DNA from: Oceanobacillus sp. CFH 90083
Lineage (GTDB): Bacteria; Bacillota; Bacilli; Bacillales; Amphibacillaceae
Length of the DNA: 64,000 nt
Assembly: GCF_009389585.1 (NCBI RefSeq)
Contig: NZ_VIYG01000001.1
Span: 321,759 to 385,758 of the forward strand
Reading direction: 5' to 3'
Shown: in pieces, positions 16,797 through 26,962 of the stretch
Position numbering within the stretch: the first letter of the stretch is position 1
Layout: each line of letters starts with the position of its first letter
Made by a program: the position numbers and the translations under genes
The notes under the pieces: generated by a model
Seen by the model: only the letters and a program-made list of their open reading frames with translations
What the model was told of the DNA's origin: nothing
Database searches by the model: none

Positions 16797-18122
16797 TTAG
16801 CTCTCATTTAAATATTTTTGCAGTTTAGCTTCAATTTCCTGCTGTTCTCTTTCACTTATATTTGTATCTGCTGTATTTTTAGATGCTTTCTTTTTCCGAT
16901 TATGGAACCAGTCCGGAACGGCCTCTTTTTTATAATTGTTATTATAATTATTTGTCTTCCTTGGCTTATTTTTAGCAGATTTGTATTTTTCCTGCTCTCG
17001 TTTTGCAAAGTTCATCGCTTCTTTTGCTGTTTTTAACCCAACTCTTGACCAATGACCGGCAATGGTTTCCATATATGCTTTAGACAGCTTCATATTCGAT
17101 TGAAGCAGTACATAATGAATGAGTACATTCATGACCGGCGCTGGAAGCCCCTGATTCGTCATCACCTCACGGACAACTTTAATATCCTGCTCTGAAGCAT
17201 GATTTCCATCTGATAGATCTTCTAACAATTGCTTTGGTGAAATGGTCTCTAATTCATGAATTAACTGCTCTTCTTTTGTTGCGGGCTTTTTCATTACAGT
17301 TTGTGAATCGACTGCTGTTGCTTTTTCATTTAATCGAATAGCCTGTCCATTATTACGGGCAATAAACATATCATGACATGCTGATTTAAATTCTTCCAGA
17401 TTCAGCTGATTGTCCTCATCAAGTGCCCATAGGATTGCTTTTTCTATTTCCACACTCTCTGCATCATATAATACCTTCATCTGATAAATGAGCTTTTTAT
17501 TTGCAGGGTGTAATACTCTTTCCACAGGAATAAACCGTTGACGAAGGGATTGTTCTATCCAGGAAAAATCCATTAAGTCAGCTTCTGAGCTTTGTTTCTT
17601 ATTTTCCATCTTAAGCGCAGCAGAAGCAGATGGCGTGACTGTTTCAAACACATCTTTAAAATCTGCTGTCACTTCCTCGCCGTAAGGATAGCTCTCCTTT
17701 ACATAACGTGCGTAAAGCGCATTATATTTCTGTTCTCCTATATGATGTAATAATAGCTGGGACAGCATTGCTTCCTTCAAGAAATGGCCGGGAGAATAAG
17801 GACTCTGCACACTATACGTATAATAGTCAGTGTTGTCTTCTCTTCGTTTATAGGTCTTCAATAATCCAATAGCTTCCAATTTTATACGTGCGCGGTAAAT
17901 ATCATCCAGCGTCAGATTTAAATACGTCATTAACGTATGGTGTGTCTGCATTTTTTGCGTATGACCCGCCTCATAAAATAATGTATAGTATAAAGAAATT
18001 GCCTGAATCCCGATTAACGGCTGATAAAAATGCGTCAAAGAAGCATTAAAATCAATGGGAGGCTGTTCGTCCATAACGACATGATACCCATCAATAGGAA
18101 GAATTTTTCCGATTGCATTCAT
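16797..18122 (-). CDS. dnaB: Replication initiation and membrane attachment protein DnaB
   Basis: 441 residues, close to the 472 of B. subtilis DnaB. Two winged-helix/DnaB_2-type regions can be recognised, the second in the ISPKQLLEDLSDG to EKYKSAKNKPRK stretch (about 293-400), followed by a basic, asparagine-rich C-terminal tail. It is the firmicute co-loader that acts with DnaD and DnaI and attaches the origin to the membrane; it is not the hexameric helicase called DnaB in E. coli. AAGGATGGG precedes the ATG. It lies 13 bases after nrdR and 22 before dnaI. Confidence 0.95.
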   Translation of the reverse strand: MNAIGKILPIDGYHVVMDEQPPIDFNASLTHFYQPLIGIQAISLYYTLFYEAGHTQKMQTHHTLMTYLNLTLDDIYRARIKLEAIGLLKTYKRREDNTDYYTYSVQSPYSPGHFLKEAMLSQLLLHHIGEQKYNALYARYVKESYPYGEEVTADFKDVFETVTPSASAALKMENKKQSSEADLMDFSWIEQSLRQRFIPVERVLHPANKKLIYQMKVLYDAESVEIEKAILWALDEDNQLNLEEFKSACHDMFIARNNGQAIRLNEKATAVDSQTVMKKPATKEEQLIHELETISPKQLLEDLSDGNHASEQDIKVVREVMTNQGLPAPVMNVLIHYVLLQSNMKLSKAYMETIAGHWSRVGLKTAKEAMNFAKREQEKYKSAKNKPRKTNNYNNNYKKEAVPDWFHNRKKKASKNTADTNISEREQQEIEAKLQKYLNES

Positions 18123-18135
18123 GTTAACCCATCCT

Positions 18136-18615
18136 TTATTGTTGCTCTTCCTGTGTTTGTTTATCTGTCTTAATAATTTCTTTTAACTCGTCCAGAAAAA
18201 CAGATATATCTTTAAATTGACGATATACAGAAGCGAATCTGACATAGGATACCTCATCCACTTCTGCAAGTCTTTCCATAACCATCTCCCCTACTGTATG
18301 GCTGGATACCTCTGAATTGCCTGTATTTCGCAAACTCTTTTCTACTTCTAAAGCAATACTTTCTATTGTTTCTATTGCTACCGGACGTTTCTCACAGGCT
18401 CTGATAATCCCCCTGGTAAGTTTTTCCCTGGAAAACTCCTGACGCATGCCATCTTTTTTTACGACAATGAGTGGTACTTCTTCAATTCGTTCAAAAGTGG
18501 TAAAACGAAATCCGCACTTCTCACATTCCCTGCGTCTGCGTATTGCTGCTCCCTCCTCTATCGGGCGAGAATCTAGCACTTTCGTATTTTTGTTATTACA
18601 GTTGGAACAACGCAT
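18136..18615 (-). CDS. nrdR: Transcriptional repressor NrdR
   Basis: 159 residues from the ATG at 18615; GGAG 8 bases upstream supports this over the in-frame GTG at 18624. The N-terminal zinc ribbon has C3, C6, C31 and C34, and the ATP-cone domain spans about 49-139 ([19 protein letters not shown] onward). NrdR senses ATP/dATP and represses ribonucleotide reductase genes by binding NrdR boxes. It starts the nrdR-dnaB-dnaI operon, as in B. subtilis. Confidence 0.97.
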   Translation of the reverse strand: MRCSNCNNKNTKVLDSRPIEEGAAIRRRRECEKCGFRFTTFERIEEVPLIVVKKDGMRQEFSREKLTRGIIRACEKRPVAIETIESIALEVEKSLRNTGNSEVSSHTVGEMVMERLAEVDEVSYVRFASVYRQFKDISVFLDELKEIIKTDKQTQEEQQ

Positions 18616-18631
18616 TTCGTTCACTCCTTCT

Positions 18632-19000
18632 TCATTTACCTTCTATTACTGGCAGCTGTTCACTTACATGCTGATAGATTTTTTTTATCACTTTATTGCT
18701 GTAGCCAAAATCAATCTGGACAGGTGTCTCTGTTGTCACTGAAAAATCAAGCGCTGTCTGATACGGGCGAACCATAACAACCGTAGCAATAATAAATACT
18801 TTTTTACCTCGCTTGCTTGTTGCACTGATCTCTCCATGCTGATCTGAGCGTGCGTGAATTAAAAAATCTGGACTTGCATTAAAATAATCCTCTACGGCTT
18901 GAATGACTGCATTTTTACTGGCTTTAAAATACCTTGTTTTTAAAGACGCATCTATATGATTATCACTGGTTTCTGCATGGTTGTTAAAAAAACGTTTCAT
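18632..19000 (-). CDS. Conserved cytosolic protein of unknown function
   Basis: 122 residues from the ATG at 19000, preferred because AGGA lies 7 bases upstream; the ATG at 19018 has no ribosome binding site. The middle ([17 protein letters not shown], then [20 protein letters not shown]) looks like a small alpha/beta domain with alternating strands, similar in style to DUF1499 proteins, but I am not certain. No signal peptide or membrane helix. It ends 17 bases before nrdR and may be the first gene of the nrdR-dnaB-dnaI transcript. Function is unknown. Confidence 0.75.
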   Translation of the reverse strand: MKRFFNNHAETSDNHIDASLKTRYFKASKNAVIQAVEDYFNASPDFLIHARSDQHGEISATSKRGKKVFIIATVVMVRPYQTALDFSVTTETPVQIDFGYSNKVIKKIYQHVSEQLPVIEGK

Positions 19001-19047
19001 TTTATATCCTATCGACATTTACATACACATCCTATATTTTCACTAGT

Positions 19048-19150
19048 AAGTGTGTGTTCGAAGGCCCAGCAAAAATGAAGCATCAACATGATAACGGCTG
19101 AGACCTTAGCCTGCAATCCTTTTTTATTTGCTTTTTTAGAACACATACTT
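19048..19150. mobile_element. Possible degenerate MITE-like repeat
   Basis: AAGTGTGTGTTC at the left and GAACACATACTT at the right form an inverted repeat (11 of 12). The left end resembles that of the copies at 11207 and 57985. Apart from this element and the weak promoter at 19392, I see nothing else in 19001-19469. Confidence 0.4.
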
Positions 19151-19391
19151 CTTCCGCCTATAAATTTAACATTTACATGTATACTATTTTAACATGATTT
19201 AGACATTTAAACTACTTTCCTAAAATGAAGAAGCATTCCGATTTAACATAAAAAGGTGTTCTTAGAGTGGAGCTTCATTGAAAATCATCTATATATTATA
19301 TGAAAAGATGCCTGATTTTTATCGCAATCTACATTCCACTGAAATTATTTATCGCACCCTCAAAAAAATAATCCAAAAGACCCATTACAGA

Positions 19392-19420
19392 TTGACGATA
19401 AAATACCGATGAATTAATTA
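19392..19420 (+). promoter_or_regulatory. Possible sigma-A promoter of the chemoreceptor gene
   Basis: TTGACG, 17 bases, TAATTA, 50 bases before the start codon. A sigma-D promoter would be expected for a chemoreceptor; I could not find a convincing one. Confidence 0.4.
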
Positions 19421-19469
19421 AGGAAGCCTCTAGCAAGAACTTTATCATTTTAAAAAGGAGTATGTTTAA

Positions 19470-21158
19470 ATGAGTGTAGGAAAGAAGTTAAATTTATCTT
19501 TTATTGTTTTAATTGTTTTACTGGCCATTTCTGTCAGCAGCAGCATGATGAATTTGAAAAATATTAAAAGTGAAGTAGAGGAAGCGATGGATTCGCGCTT
19601 AGAGCAGCTTCTTTTGATTGAAGATATCCGCTATGGTGTAGCTATGCAGGCACTTCATGTCCGGTCGATGATTTTAGAGCCGGAGAAAAACATACATAGG
19701 GAAAACCTCTTAACTGTTGCTCAGGAAATTGATGAAAATTTAATTGAATTGGAGGAATTTTTAGCATCTGAAGAAATGCGATCGTATTGGGAGCAAGCTA
19801 ACACTCCTAATGATGAATTCAATGAGATAATGCCAGATATTATCGCTGCAGTCGATGATGATAATATCGAACAGGCCACAGAAATCGTTAATACAACTGT
19901 ACAGGATGTCAATGTAACCATGTTTGATGCTTCTGATGCAATGGCAAACTATCAAATTGAACAAATGGATAATATTGATAGAGAAATAGAGTCAACAATA
20001 GGCACTGCACAAGTTGTTTCAATCATTGTTTTAAGTGTAAGTATCCTCATTGGAATTGGTTTAATGCTCTATGTTCGCCGTTCTATTACAGCTCCATTAT
20101 TAAGTGTTATGGATGTTGCAAAGAAATTCGGCGATGGGGACTTATCTACAGAAGACATCGTAGTTAAATCTAAAGATGAACTTGGTCAGCTGGCTGAAAT
20201 TTTTAACGCTTCTAAAAATAATACACGTGACTTAATTATCCGTATCCAACAAAATGCGGAACAGTTAGGTGCATCATCGGAAGAGCTTTCAGCAAGTGCT
20301 GAAGAAGCATCTGCCACAACAGAAGAAGTAACAAAGCAGGCCGCTGATACCGCAGAAACTTCCCAAACAGCCGCACATGCAGCCAATGAAAGTTCTATTG
20401 CAATGGGTGAAACTGCCCAGGGTGTTCAGCGGATTGCCGAATCCGCACAATCGCTTCACTCTTCTTCCAGCGAAACTAGTGAGGCTGCTCAAAATGGAAC
20501 GAAGGTCATTGATAATGCTCAGCAGCAAATGAATCATATTAATGAATCAGCAGCTTCTGTAAATGAGCTTGTGCTAAAATTGGCAAAGCAAACAGAAGAA
20601 ATTGAAAATATCACCAAAGTTATTACCGATATCACAGACCAAACCAACTTATTGGCACTAAATGCAGCAATCGAGGCTGCCCGTGCAGGAGAACAAGGGA
20701 AAGGTTTTTCAGTTGTTGCTGATGAAGTACGTAAACTAGCAGAGGAATCCAAAAAATCAGCAAGTTCTATCAGCCTGTTAACAACAGAGATCAAGAATGA
20801 TACAGAAAATGTTGAGAAAGCCATGCAAACTGCTTTACCTGCTGTACAAAAAGGGGTAGAGGTCATTACCGAGGCCGGCTCATCCTTTGAATCTATTGTA
20901 GAAGCTGTTAATGGCATGTCACTTCAAATTCAAGAGATTTCAGCAACCTCGCAGGAGCTCTCGGCAAGTGCAGAACAAGTTTCCGCTTCTGTTACAGAAA
21001 TTTCATCAGGTTCTCAAGTCATGTCTGGAAATATTGATACGATTGCCGCATCAATGGAAGAGCAGTCGGCAACAATGAATGAAGTAGCTCATGTTGCCAC
21101 AACCCTGAGTGAAACTGCACAAGAGCTGCAGGAAGAAACGCAGAAATTTAAAGTATAA
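19470..21158 (+). CDS. Methyl-accepting chemotaxis protein
   Basis: 562 residues. Membrane helix 1 is at about 8-28, an extracellular four-helix-bundle sensor at about 29-180, helix 2 at 182-202, HAMP at about 203-257, and a long cytoplasmic signalling domain. The hairpin tip that contacts CheA/CheW is intact ([20 protein letters not shown] at about 393-412). Repeated SASAEE/SASAEQ segments flank it. The ligand is not predictable. AAAAGGAG precedes the ATG. The gene is monocistronic and convergent with gapB, sharing the terminator at 21291-21328. Confidence 0.95.
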   Translation: MSVGKKLNLSFIVLIVLLAISVSSSMMNLKNIKSEVEEAMDSRLEQLLLIEDIRYGVAMQALHVRSMILEPEKNIHRENLLTVAQEIDENLIELEEFLASEEMRSYWEQANTPNDEFNEIMPDIIAAVDDDNIEQATEIVNTTVQDVNVTMFDASDAMANYQIEQMDNIDREIESTIGTAQVVSIIVLSVSILIGIGLMLYVRRSITAPLLSVMDVAKKFGDGDLSTEDIVVKSKDELGQLAEIFNASKNNTRDLIIRIQQNAEQLGASSEELSASAEEASATTEEVTKQAADTAETSQTAAHAANESSIAMGETAQGVQRIAESAQSLHSSSSETSEAAQNGTKVIDNAQQQMNHINESAASVNELVLKLAKQTEEIENITKVITDITDQTNLLALNAAIEAARAGEQGKGFSVVADEVRKLAEESKKSASSISLLTTEIKNDTENVEKAMQTALPAVQKGVEVITEAGSSFESIVEAVNGMSLQIQEISATSQELSASAEQVSASVTEISSGSQVMSGNIDTIAASMEEQSATMNEVAHVATTLSETAQELQEETQKFKV

Positions 21159-21204
21159 AAAAGAACGAAAAGTGAAAAGCGCCCTTACAGCCTAACAACG
21201 TAAC

Positions 21205-21285
21205 ACCGTGTCCCAACGCCTGTACTGGCATGTTCTGGGACTGTGATTCTATTAAAACCGTTACAAGATTTTATACTTTATTATT
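21205..21285. repeat. Degenerate stem-loop repeat
   Basis: TGGGACTGTGATTCTATTAAAACCG near 21238 preserves the start of the core and its ATTAAAACC flank. It sits between the chemoreceptor and gapB. Confidence 0.5.
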
Positions 21286-21290
21286 CCATT

Positions 21291-21328
21291 AAAAAACATC
21301 CGTATGGGAATTCATACGGATGTTTTTT
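21291..21328. terminator. Bidirectional terminator between chemoreceptor and gapB
   Basis: AAAAAACATCCGTATG and CATACGGATGTTTTTT are perfect 16-bp arms with a 6-base loop, working for both convergent genes. Confidence 0.9.
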
Positions 21329-21338
21329 CTTATTTATT

Positions 21339-21380
21339 ACAACATAACTGGCTGTAAGGCTCCCACTCAACGAAGTTTCC
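21339..21380 (-). repeat. 3' module of the composite repeat
   Basis: Read on the minus strand: GTGGGAGCCTTACAGCCAG then TTATGTTGTAATAAA. It matches the 3' modules at 15790 and 41640 and ends three bases before the gapB stop. Confidence 0.6.
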
Positions 21381-21382
21381 TG

Positions 21383-22420
21383 TTATGAGGTTAAACGTAC
21401 CTTCTGCTCCAGCCTATAACCAACATAACGAACTAAATCCACAACACGTTTGGAATAACCCCATTCGTTATCATACCAAGCAATAATTTTTAATTTATTA
21501 TTATCCATAACAATGGTTGACAGCCCGTCAATAGTTGCAGAATAAGCGCTTGTCGTATAATCAATAGAAACTAAAGGTTCATCAGAATATTGAATGACGC
21601 CGCGCATATATCCTTCAGCTGCCTGTTTAAATAAAGTATTCACTTCTTCTTTGGTTACATCTTCTTCAATATCAATCACCAAATCTAACAGTGAAACATT
21701 TGGTGTTGGTACACGCAGAGCCATCCCGTGCAATCTGCCCTTCAGCTGCGGCATTACTTCTGCCAGTGCTTTTGCAGCTCCAGTTGTTGTCGGAATGATG
21801 GATTGTGTACAGCTTCTCGCACGACGTAAATCTTTATGCGCATTATCAATATTATTTTGATCATTCGTAAAGGAATGGACTGTTGTCATTAATCCATTTT
21901 TAATTGTAAAGTGATCATCAATGACTTTTACTACAGGAGCTAAACAATTTGTTGTACAGGATGCATTGGAGATTACATCATCTTTTTCCGGACTATAATC
22001 GTTTTCGTTAACGCCAATTACAATCGTTTTATCAACTTGTTTCCCAGGTGCTGTTATAATGACCTTTTTTGCCCCCGCTTGTAAATGAAGCCCTGCAGAT
22101 TCCTTTGTTTTAAATTTGCCCGTTGCTTCAATAACAATGTCAATACCAAGTTCCTTCCAAGGCAATTTTTCAGGCTCTCTCGAATTAACTAATTGAATTT
22201 CTTTTCGATTAACGATTAGTTTATCCGATAACGCTTTCACTTCGCCCTTAAAAGGACCGTGAACACTATCATATTTAATTAGATGGGCAACTGTGTCTGT
22301 TGGATAAGTTGCATTAATGGCAACAACTTCCAAATTATCCTCCTCTATTGCTTGACGAAAAACCATTCTACCAATACGACCAAAACCTGTTATTGCAATA
22401 CGCGTTTTCCCCATAAGCAC
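21383..22420 (-). CDS. gapB: Glyceraldehyde-3-phosphate dehydrogenase, gluconeogenic (NADP-preferring)
   Basis: 345 residues. The Rossmann motif is TGFGRIGRMVF (11-21) and the catalytic cysteine is C155 in SNASCTTNC. After the second strand the sequence is INATYPTDT; NAD-specific GapA proteins have an Asp here, so NADP use is likely. This and the location beside coaE-mutM-polA identify GapB, which runs in the gluconeogenic direction. The start is GTG at 22420, fixed by GGGAGG 6 bases upstream; the ATG two codons later is too far. A CcpN-like site overlaps the promoter region. Confidence 0.95.
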   Translation of the reverse strand: MLMGKTRIAITGFGRIGRMVFRQAIEEDNLEVVAINATYPTDTVAHLIKYDSVHGPFKGEVKALSDKLIVNRKEIQLVNSREPEKLPWKELGIDIVIEATGKFKTKESAGLHLQAGAKKVIITAPGKQVDKTIVIGVNENDYSPEKDDVISNASCTTNCLAPVVKVIDDHFTIKNGLMTTVHSFTNDQNNIDNAHKDLRRARSCTQSIIPTTTGAAKALAEVMPQLKGRLHGMALRVPTPNVSLLDLVIDIEEDVTKEEVNTLFKQAAEGYMRGVIQYSDEPLVSIDYTTSAYSATIDGLSTIVMDNNKLKIIAWYDNEWGYSKRVVDLVRYVGYRLEQKVRLTS

Positions 22421-22466
22421 TTTATTCCTCCCAATAATGTTATACTTTTTATCTTTTTATGCAATT

Positions 22467-22477
22467 AGTATAACACA
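22467..22477 (-). promoter_or_regulatory. Possible CcpN site at the gapB promoter
   Basis: Minus strand TGTGTTATACT fits the CcpN motif TRTGHYATAYW as I remember it and includes a -10-like TATACT. CcpN represses gapB on sugars in B. subtilis. The motif is from memory, so this is tentative. Confidence 0.45.
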
Positions 22478-22532
22478 TATTAAAGAAAGTGTGTCATTAA
22501 ATATATAAATATTTCATAGTATTTTTGAACGA

Positions 22533-22575
22533 AAAACACCAACTTTGCTTTATTAAAAGCTTCAGATGGTGTTTT
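22533..22575 (-). terminator. Terminator downstream of coaE
   Basis: AAAACACCA...TGGTGTTTT with inner pairing GCTTT/AAAGC; the minus strand runs on with TTTTCG. It ends the polA-mutM-coaE transcript before gapB. Confidence 0.85.
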
Positions 22576-22585
22576 CATTATTTAT

Positions 22586-23188
22586 CTATTCAATTATTTC
22601 CCATTTTTTCAGTAAAGCGAATAATTGCTCTTTGCTTTTCTCTATGGAGTGGCTGTTATCGATCAGCTCATCAGCAAGCTTTGCCTTTTCTATTAATGGC
22701 ATTTGCGATGTAATCCGGTTCATCGCTTCCTGTTCACTTAACTGATTTCTTTCCATTAAACGCTTAAGTTGCGTTTTTTCATCTGCAAATACAACTAGCG
22801 TTTGATCTGCTAAAGCGGTCAGCCTGCTTTCAAACAGCAAGGGGATATCCAGCACAATACATTTTTCTCCCTGTTCTATATAATCTGCTTTTTTCTTCAG
22901 CATTCGTTGACGGACAGCCGGATGAACAATTTGATTTAACTGTTCTCTTTTTTCTTCATTTGCAAAAATAATGGAACCGAGCTTCGGACGATTAATGGAA
23001 CCGTCCGGACCCAGTATATCTTCACCAAACACCTCTACAATCTGCTTGTAAGACGCTTCGCCAGGTTCCACTACTTCTCTTGCTATTACATCCGCGTCAA
23101 TGACCGGAATGTTTAATTCAGTAAACATTTTTGCTACTGTACTTTTCCCGCTGGCAATGCCTCCCGTTAATCCAATCACTAAACTCAT
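22586..23188 (-). CDS. coaE: Dephospho-CoA kinase
   Basis: 200 residues from the ATG at 23188, whose A is the last base of the mutM stop (TGATG), so the two are translationally coupled; AGGTGA lies upstream. The P-loop is GLTGGIASGKST at about 6-17, the DADVIAREV segment binds dephospho-CoA, and the LID region RLMERNQLSEQEA is present. The enzyme phosphorylates dephospho-CoA with ATP, the last step of CoA synthesis. The polA-mutM-coaE order is the usual one in Bacillus. Confidence 0.97.
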   Translation of the reverse strand: MSLVIGLTGGIASGKSTVAKMFTELNIPVIDADVIAREVVEPGEASYKQIVEVFGEDILGPDGSINRPKLGSIIFANEEKREQLNQIVHPAVRQRMLKKKADYIEQGEKCIVLDIPLLFESRLTALADQTLVVFADEKTQLKRLMERNQLSEQEAMNRITSQMPLIEKAKLADELIDNSHSIEKSKEQLFALLKKWEIIE

Positions 23189-24030
23189 CAATCATTCACC
23201 TTTTTTTGCGGCTGGCAACGAAGGCAAATATGGGTCCCTCGTCCACCAACCTTCATTTTTATAATTTCCTCACCGCATGTTTTACACGGCTTCTTATCTT
23301 GGCCGTAAACATATAATACCTGTTGAAACATCCCCATATTTCCTTGACTGTCTACATAGCTGCGAATAGTCGTACCACCAGCTTCCACAGCTTCTTGAAG
23401 TGTTTCAATTGCAGCAGAACGGATCGCAGCAGCTTCTTTTCTTGTCAGTTCATTACATTTAGTTAAGGGATGAATGCCGGAACGGAACAGGGTTTCATCG
23501 ACATAAATATTCCCAAGCCCAGTAACAAGACTCTGATCTAAAAGGGCTGTTTTGATAAATCGTGAAGAACTTTTTAGTTTTCCATAAAAATAATCTGTCG
23601 TAAAAGCGTCCTCAAATGGTTCTGGACCCAGTGTAATCAAAGGGGCTTGTGTGAATTCACTCCCTCTGGTTAATAAATGCATAGTTCCAAATTTACGAAC
23701 ATCGTTATAGTGTAATGTCTCTCCATTCTTTAAATGAAAGACAACATGCGTATGCTTTTCTATTCCTTCATCTGGTTTATGCAAACGATATTTTCCTTCC
23801 ATCCTTAAGTGTGACACAAGTACATAATCATCCAGATAAAAGAGCAGAAATTTCCCCTTTCTGTTTATCTGTTGAAAGGTTTGTCCTTTGAGAAGATGCT
23901 TAAAGATTTCGGCATCGTCTGGCTGCTTGATAATATTCGCCCAAAGAACATCTACTTTTTCTATCGTTTTTCCTTGAACAAGTAATTTTAATGTTTCTTT
24001 AATTGTTTCTACCTCTGGTAATTCCGGCAT
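23188..24030 (-). CDS. mutM: Formamidopyrimidine-DNA glycosylase
   Basis: 280 residues. The catalytic N-terminus PELPEVET follows removal of Met (P2 nucleophile, E3, E6). K57-type lysine lies in NRKGKFLLF. The helix-two-turn-helix region GLGNIYVDETLFRSGIHP and the C-terminal zinc finger CKTC...CLRC are intact. It removes 8-oxoguanine and opened-ring purines and cuts the abasic site. It lies 12 bases after polA and overlaps coaE. Confidence 0.97.
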   Translation of the reverse strand: MPELPEVETIKETLKLLVQGKTIEKVDVLWANIIKQPDDAEIFKHLLKGQTFQQINRKGKFLLFYLDDYVLVSHLRMEGKYRLHKPDEGIEKHTHVVFHLKNGETLHYNDVRKFGTMHLLTRGSEFTQAPLITLGPEPFEDAFTTDYFYGKLKSSSRFIKTALLDQSLVTGLGNIYVDETLFRSGIHPLTKCNELTRKEAAAIRSAAIETLQEAVEAGGTTIRSYVDSQGNMGMFQQVLYVYGQDKKPCKTCGEEIIKMKVGGRGTHICLRCQPQKKVND

Positions 24031-24042
24031 TTTCTCTTCCCC

Positions 24043-26679
24043 TTACTTGGCATCAAACCAGCTCTCGCCATATGAATAATCGACTTTTAGCGGGACAGAA
24101 ATCTCTACTGTCTTCTCCATCATCTCTGGCACAATTTCCTTTAAAATGTCAATTTCATCCTCCGGTGCTTCTAAAATCAATTCATCATGGACCTGCAGTA
24201 AAAGCTTGGTTTGTAATTTTTCTTTTTTGATCCGATAATCCAAATCAATCATTGCTTTTTTTATGATATCCGCTGCACTGCCCTGGATCGGTGTATTCAT
24301 CGCTGTTCTTTCCGCAAAGCTGCGTACATTAAAGTTTCGGCTTGTAATATCCGGTAAATAGCGTCGGCGATTCATTAAAGTAGATACGTAGCCTTTCTGC
24401 TTCGCTTCTGTCACAATATCATCCATATACTCCTTCACACTTGGGTAGCTGTTAAAATACCGTTCAATGAATTGCTTCGCTTCTTTTCTTGTAATCCCCA
24501 AGTTTTGGGATAGCCCATAATCACTGATTCCATACACAATACCAAAGTTAACAGCCTTTGCCTGGCGGCGCATATTCGATGTAACCTCATCCCTGTCAAC
24601 ATGGAAAACGTCCATTGCTGTCTGTGTATGAATATCTAAATCATTTTTAAAGGCAGCAATCAATTTCTCATCACCCGCAATATGAGCGAGTACCCGTAAT
24701 TCGATTTGCGAATAGTCAGCAGCAAACATCTTCCACCCTTTTTGAGATGGAACGAACGCTTCTCTTATTTTTCTGCCTTCCTCTAAACGAATTGGAATAT
24801 TTTGCAGATTAGGGTCTACAGAGCTCAAGCGGCCTGTTTGTGTCAAAGCCTGATTAAAACGGGTATGAATTTTATGCGTATCCTTACGAACTACCTTCTG
24901 TAAGCCCTCAATATAAGTTGATTGCAGCTTACCCAACTGACGGTACAAAAGTAATTTCGGGATAATGTCATGCTGATCAGCAAGCTGTTCCAGCACATCA
25001 GCTGCCGTAGAATAGCCTGTTTTTGTTTTTTTAATTACCGGAAGCCCCAAATCTTCAAATAGTACAGGACCCAACTGCTTCGGGGAATTAAGATTAAATT
25101 CTTTACCAGCTAATGCATATATTTCTTTTTCTAAATTAGTAAGTCTTTCTTTGAGATCATCTCCCATTTTCTTCAGACGATCAACATCCACTAAAACCCC
25201 CTGGTGCTCCATTTCAGCAAGAATCAAGGCAAGCGGCATTTCTAATTCCTTTAACAAGCTTGCCTGTTCATTTTCCTCTAATTCCTGCTCCATATCAGGG
25301 TATAACTTAAGCAAAGCATCTGTTTTTCGCACCACATGTTCACTAAGGACCGCTTCTTCGGGAACTTTCTGTTTTGCACCTTTACCATACACCTCTTCAT
25401 CAAAGGAGACATCATAAATTCCCTTTCTGCTCGCAATAGCAGGAATGTCATGATTATTTTCAGCCGGATTAATTAAATAAGAAGCAAGCAGGGCATCAAA
25501 TACAATCCCTTCGATTTGAATATCATTACGCAACAGGGCAACTTTTGTCTGCTTTGCATCAAATACAATTTTCTTTTTCTGAGGATTTTCTGCCCATGCT
25601 TTGAAAACAGAAGATTCCACTGCAACAGCAGTAGGAATAAAGCTTTTTTTATTTTCATTGACAATGCCAATTCCTTCTATCCGGGCTGTATGATAATTTT
25701 CACCCAGCATTTCTATAACGAGTACATCTTCATCTGAGAAAATTTCTTCCGTTACCTCGCTTACCAGATCATATTGAATTTCTTGATGTTCCACCGCTTC
25801 TTCTTCCGCTTCCTCTGAACCGGAAAGTCGTGTCAGCAGCGACTGGAATCCTAAATCCATAAACATGTTTCGGACAGATCCTGTGGAATAGCCTTCATAA
25901 ATGACATCCTCTAGATTGACCGTTATCGGAGAGTTTCGATTAATTGTTGCTAAATCTTTACTCATCAAGGCATCATCATGATACGTGGTTAAATTTTCCT
26001 TTAATTTTTTTCCGCTAACTTCATCTAAATGTTCATAAACCTGCTCTAACGTATTAAATTGCGTTAATAGCTTTGTTGCTGTTTTTTCCCCTACACCAGG
26101 TACGCCGGGGATATTATCTGAGCTATCACCCATCAATCCTTTTAAATCCGTAATTTGTTCAGGTGTAACCTGCATTTTCTCAAGCAGATAGACTGGTGTA
26201 TACTTTTCCATTTCACTGATTCCTTTTTTGGTCACACTTACCGTTACATGCTTCGATACAAGCTGTAATAAATCTTTATCACCAGAGATAACCGTAACTT
26301 CCCAATCCTTATTATCTGCCTGCTTGGATAAGGTTCCAATAATATCATCTGCTTCATACTGATCCAGCTGATAATGCTTAATATCAAAAGCATCGAGCAA
26401 CTCTTTCAGGACAGGAAATTGTTCGGAAAGCTCCGGAGGGGTTTTTTGACGTCCGCCTTTGTATTCTTTATAGGTTTGGTGGCGGAATGTTGTTTTCCCT
26501 GCATCAAAAGCGACGAGCATATGTGTCGGCTTCTCTTCCTCTAAAATTCTGAGCAGCATCGTTGTGAAACCATAGACTGCATTGGTATAAACACCTTTTT
26601 CATTATTCAACAGCGGCAATGCAAAAAAAGCGCGGTAAATAATGCTGTTGCCATCAATTAGAATTAGCTTTTTGGTCAT
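24043..26679 (-). CDS. polA: DNA polymerase I
   Basis: 878 residues from the ATG at 26679; AAGGAG 8 bases upstream rules out the longer frame to 26703. Domains: 5'-3' exonuclease (about 1-290), a vestigial 3'-5' exonuclease region (about 300-460) without a recognisable DxE motif, as in other Bacillus Pol I, and the polymerase domain with DYSQIELR (motif A) and VHDELILE (motif C). It fills gaps and removes RNA primers. It is first in the polA-mutM-coaE operon. Confidence 0.97.
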   Translation of the reverse strand: MTKKLILIDGNSIIYRAFFALPLLNNEKGVYTNAVYGFTTMLLRILEEEKPTHMLVAFDAGKTTFRHQTYKEYKGGRQKTPPELSEQFPVLKELLDAFDIKHYQLDQYEADDIIGTLSKQADNKDWEVTVISGDKDLLQLVSKHVTVSVTKKGISEMEKYTPVYLLEKMQVTPEQITDLKGLMGDSSDNIPGVPGVGEKTATKLLTQFNTLEQVYEHLDEVSGKKLKENLTTYHDDALMSKDLATINRNSPITVNLEDVIYEGYSTGSVRNMFMDLGFQSLLTRLSGSEEAEEEAVEHQEIQYDLVSEVTEEIFSDEDVLVIEMLGENYHTARIEGIGIVNENKKSFIPTAVAVESSVFKAWAENPQKKKIVFDAKQTKVALLRNDIQIEGIVFDALLASYLINPAENNHDIPAIASRKGIYDVSFDEEVYGKGAKQKVPEEAVLSEHVVRKTDALLKLYPDMEQELEENEQASLLKELEMPLALILAEMEHQGVLVDVDRLKKMGDDLKERLTNLEKEIYALAGKEFNLNSPKQLGPVLFEDLGLPVIKKTKTGYSTAADVLEQLADQHDIIPKLLLYRQLGKLQSTYIEGLQKVVRKDTHKIHTRFNQALTQTGRLSSVDPNLQNIPIRLEEGRKIREAFVPSQKGWKMFAADYSQIELRVLAHIAGDEKLIAAFKNDLDIHTQTAMDVFHVDRDEVTSNMRRQAKAVNFGIVYGISDYGLSQNLGITRKEAKQFIERYFNSYPSVKEYMDDIVTEAKQKGYVSTLMNRRRYLPDITSRNFNVRSFAERTAMNTPIQGSAADIIKKAMIDLDYRIKKEKLQTKLLLQVHDELILEAPEDEIDILKEIVPEMMEKTVEISVPLKVDYSYGESWFDAK

Positions 26680-26935
26680 AATTCCGTCTCCTTTATCTAT
26701 CATCTGAGTAATATTATTTTATCATGTTTATAGAGAACTGCATAATGCGCACCATTTCATATTAAACAGGATAACCAATCTTTGATTTCAGCATAACTAT
26801 GTACAAAAGGTCAGCTGAAGTTCTGATCGAATATTTTTTTCCGTTTGTATGTAGCAGGAAGCCGTTTTGCCCTTTAGCGAATATGTCTGCTTCTGATGCT
26901 TTCCCTTACCAATTTTACAAGCTTTTTAGTAACAG

Positions 26936-26962
26936 AAAAGCCACCACTATGAAGTGATGACT
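26936..26962 (-). terminator. Terminator of phoPR
   Basis: Minus strand CATCACT, a TCAT loop, AGTGGTG, then GCTTTTC, directly after the phoR stop. Nothing else is seen in 26704-26961 apart from the polA leader. Confidence 0.7.

Noticed and set aside
19721-20917. Several frames of 66-127 codons antisense to the chemoreceptor
   Set aside because: Caused by the Ala/Ser/Glu-rich codon pattern of the MCP signalling domain; no start signals.
24043-26679. polA considered damaged because no 3'-5' exonuclease motif is visible
   Set aside because: Loss of that active site is normal for Bacillus-type DNA polymerase I.
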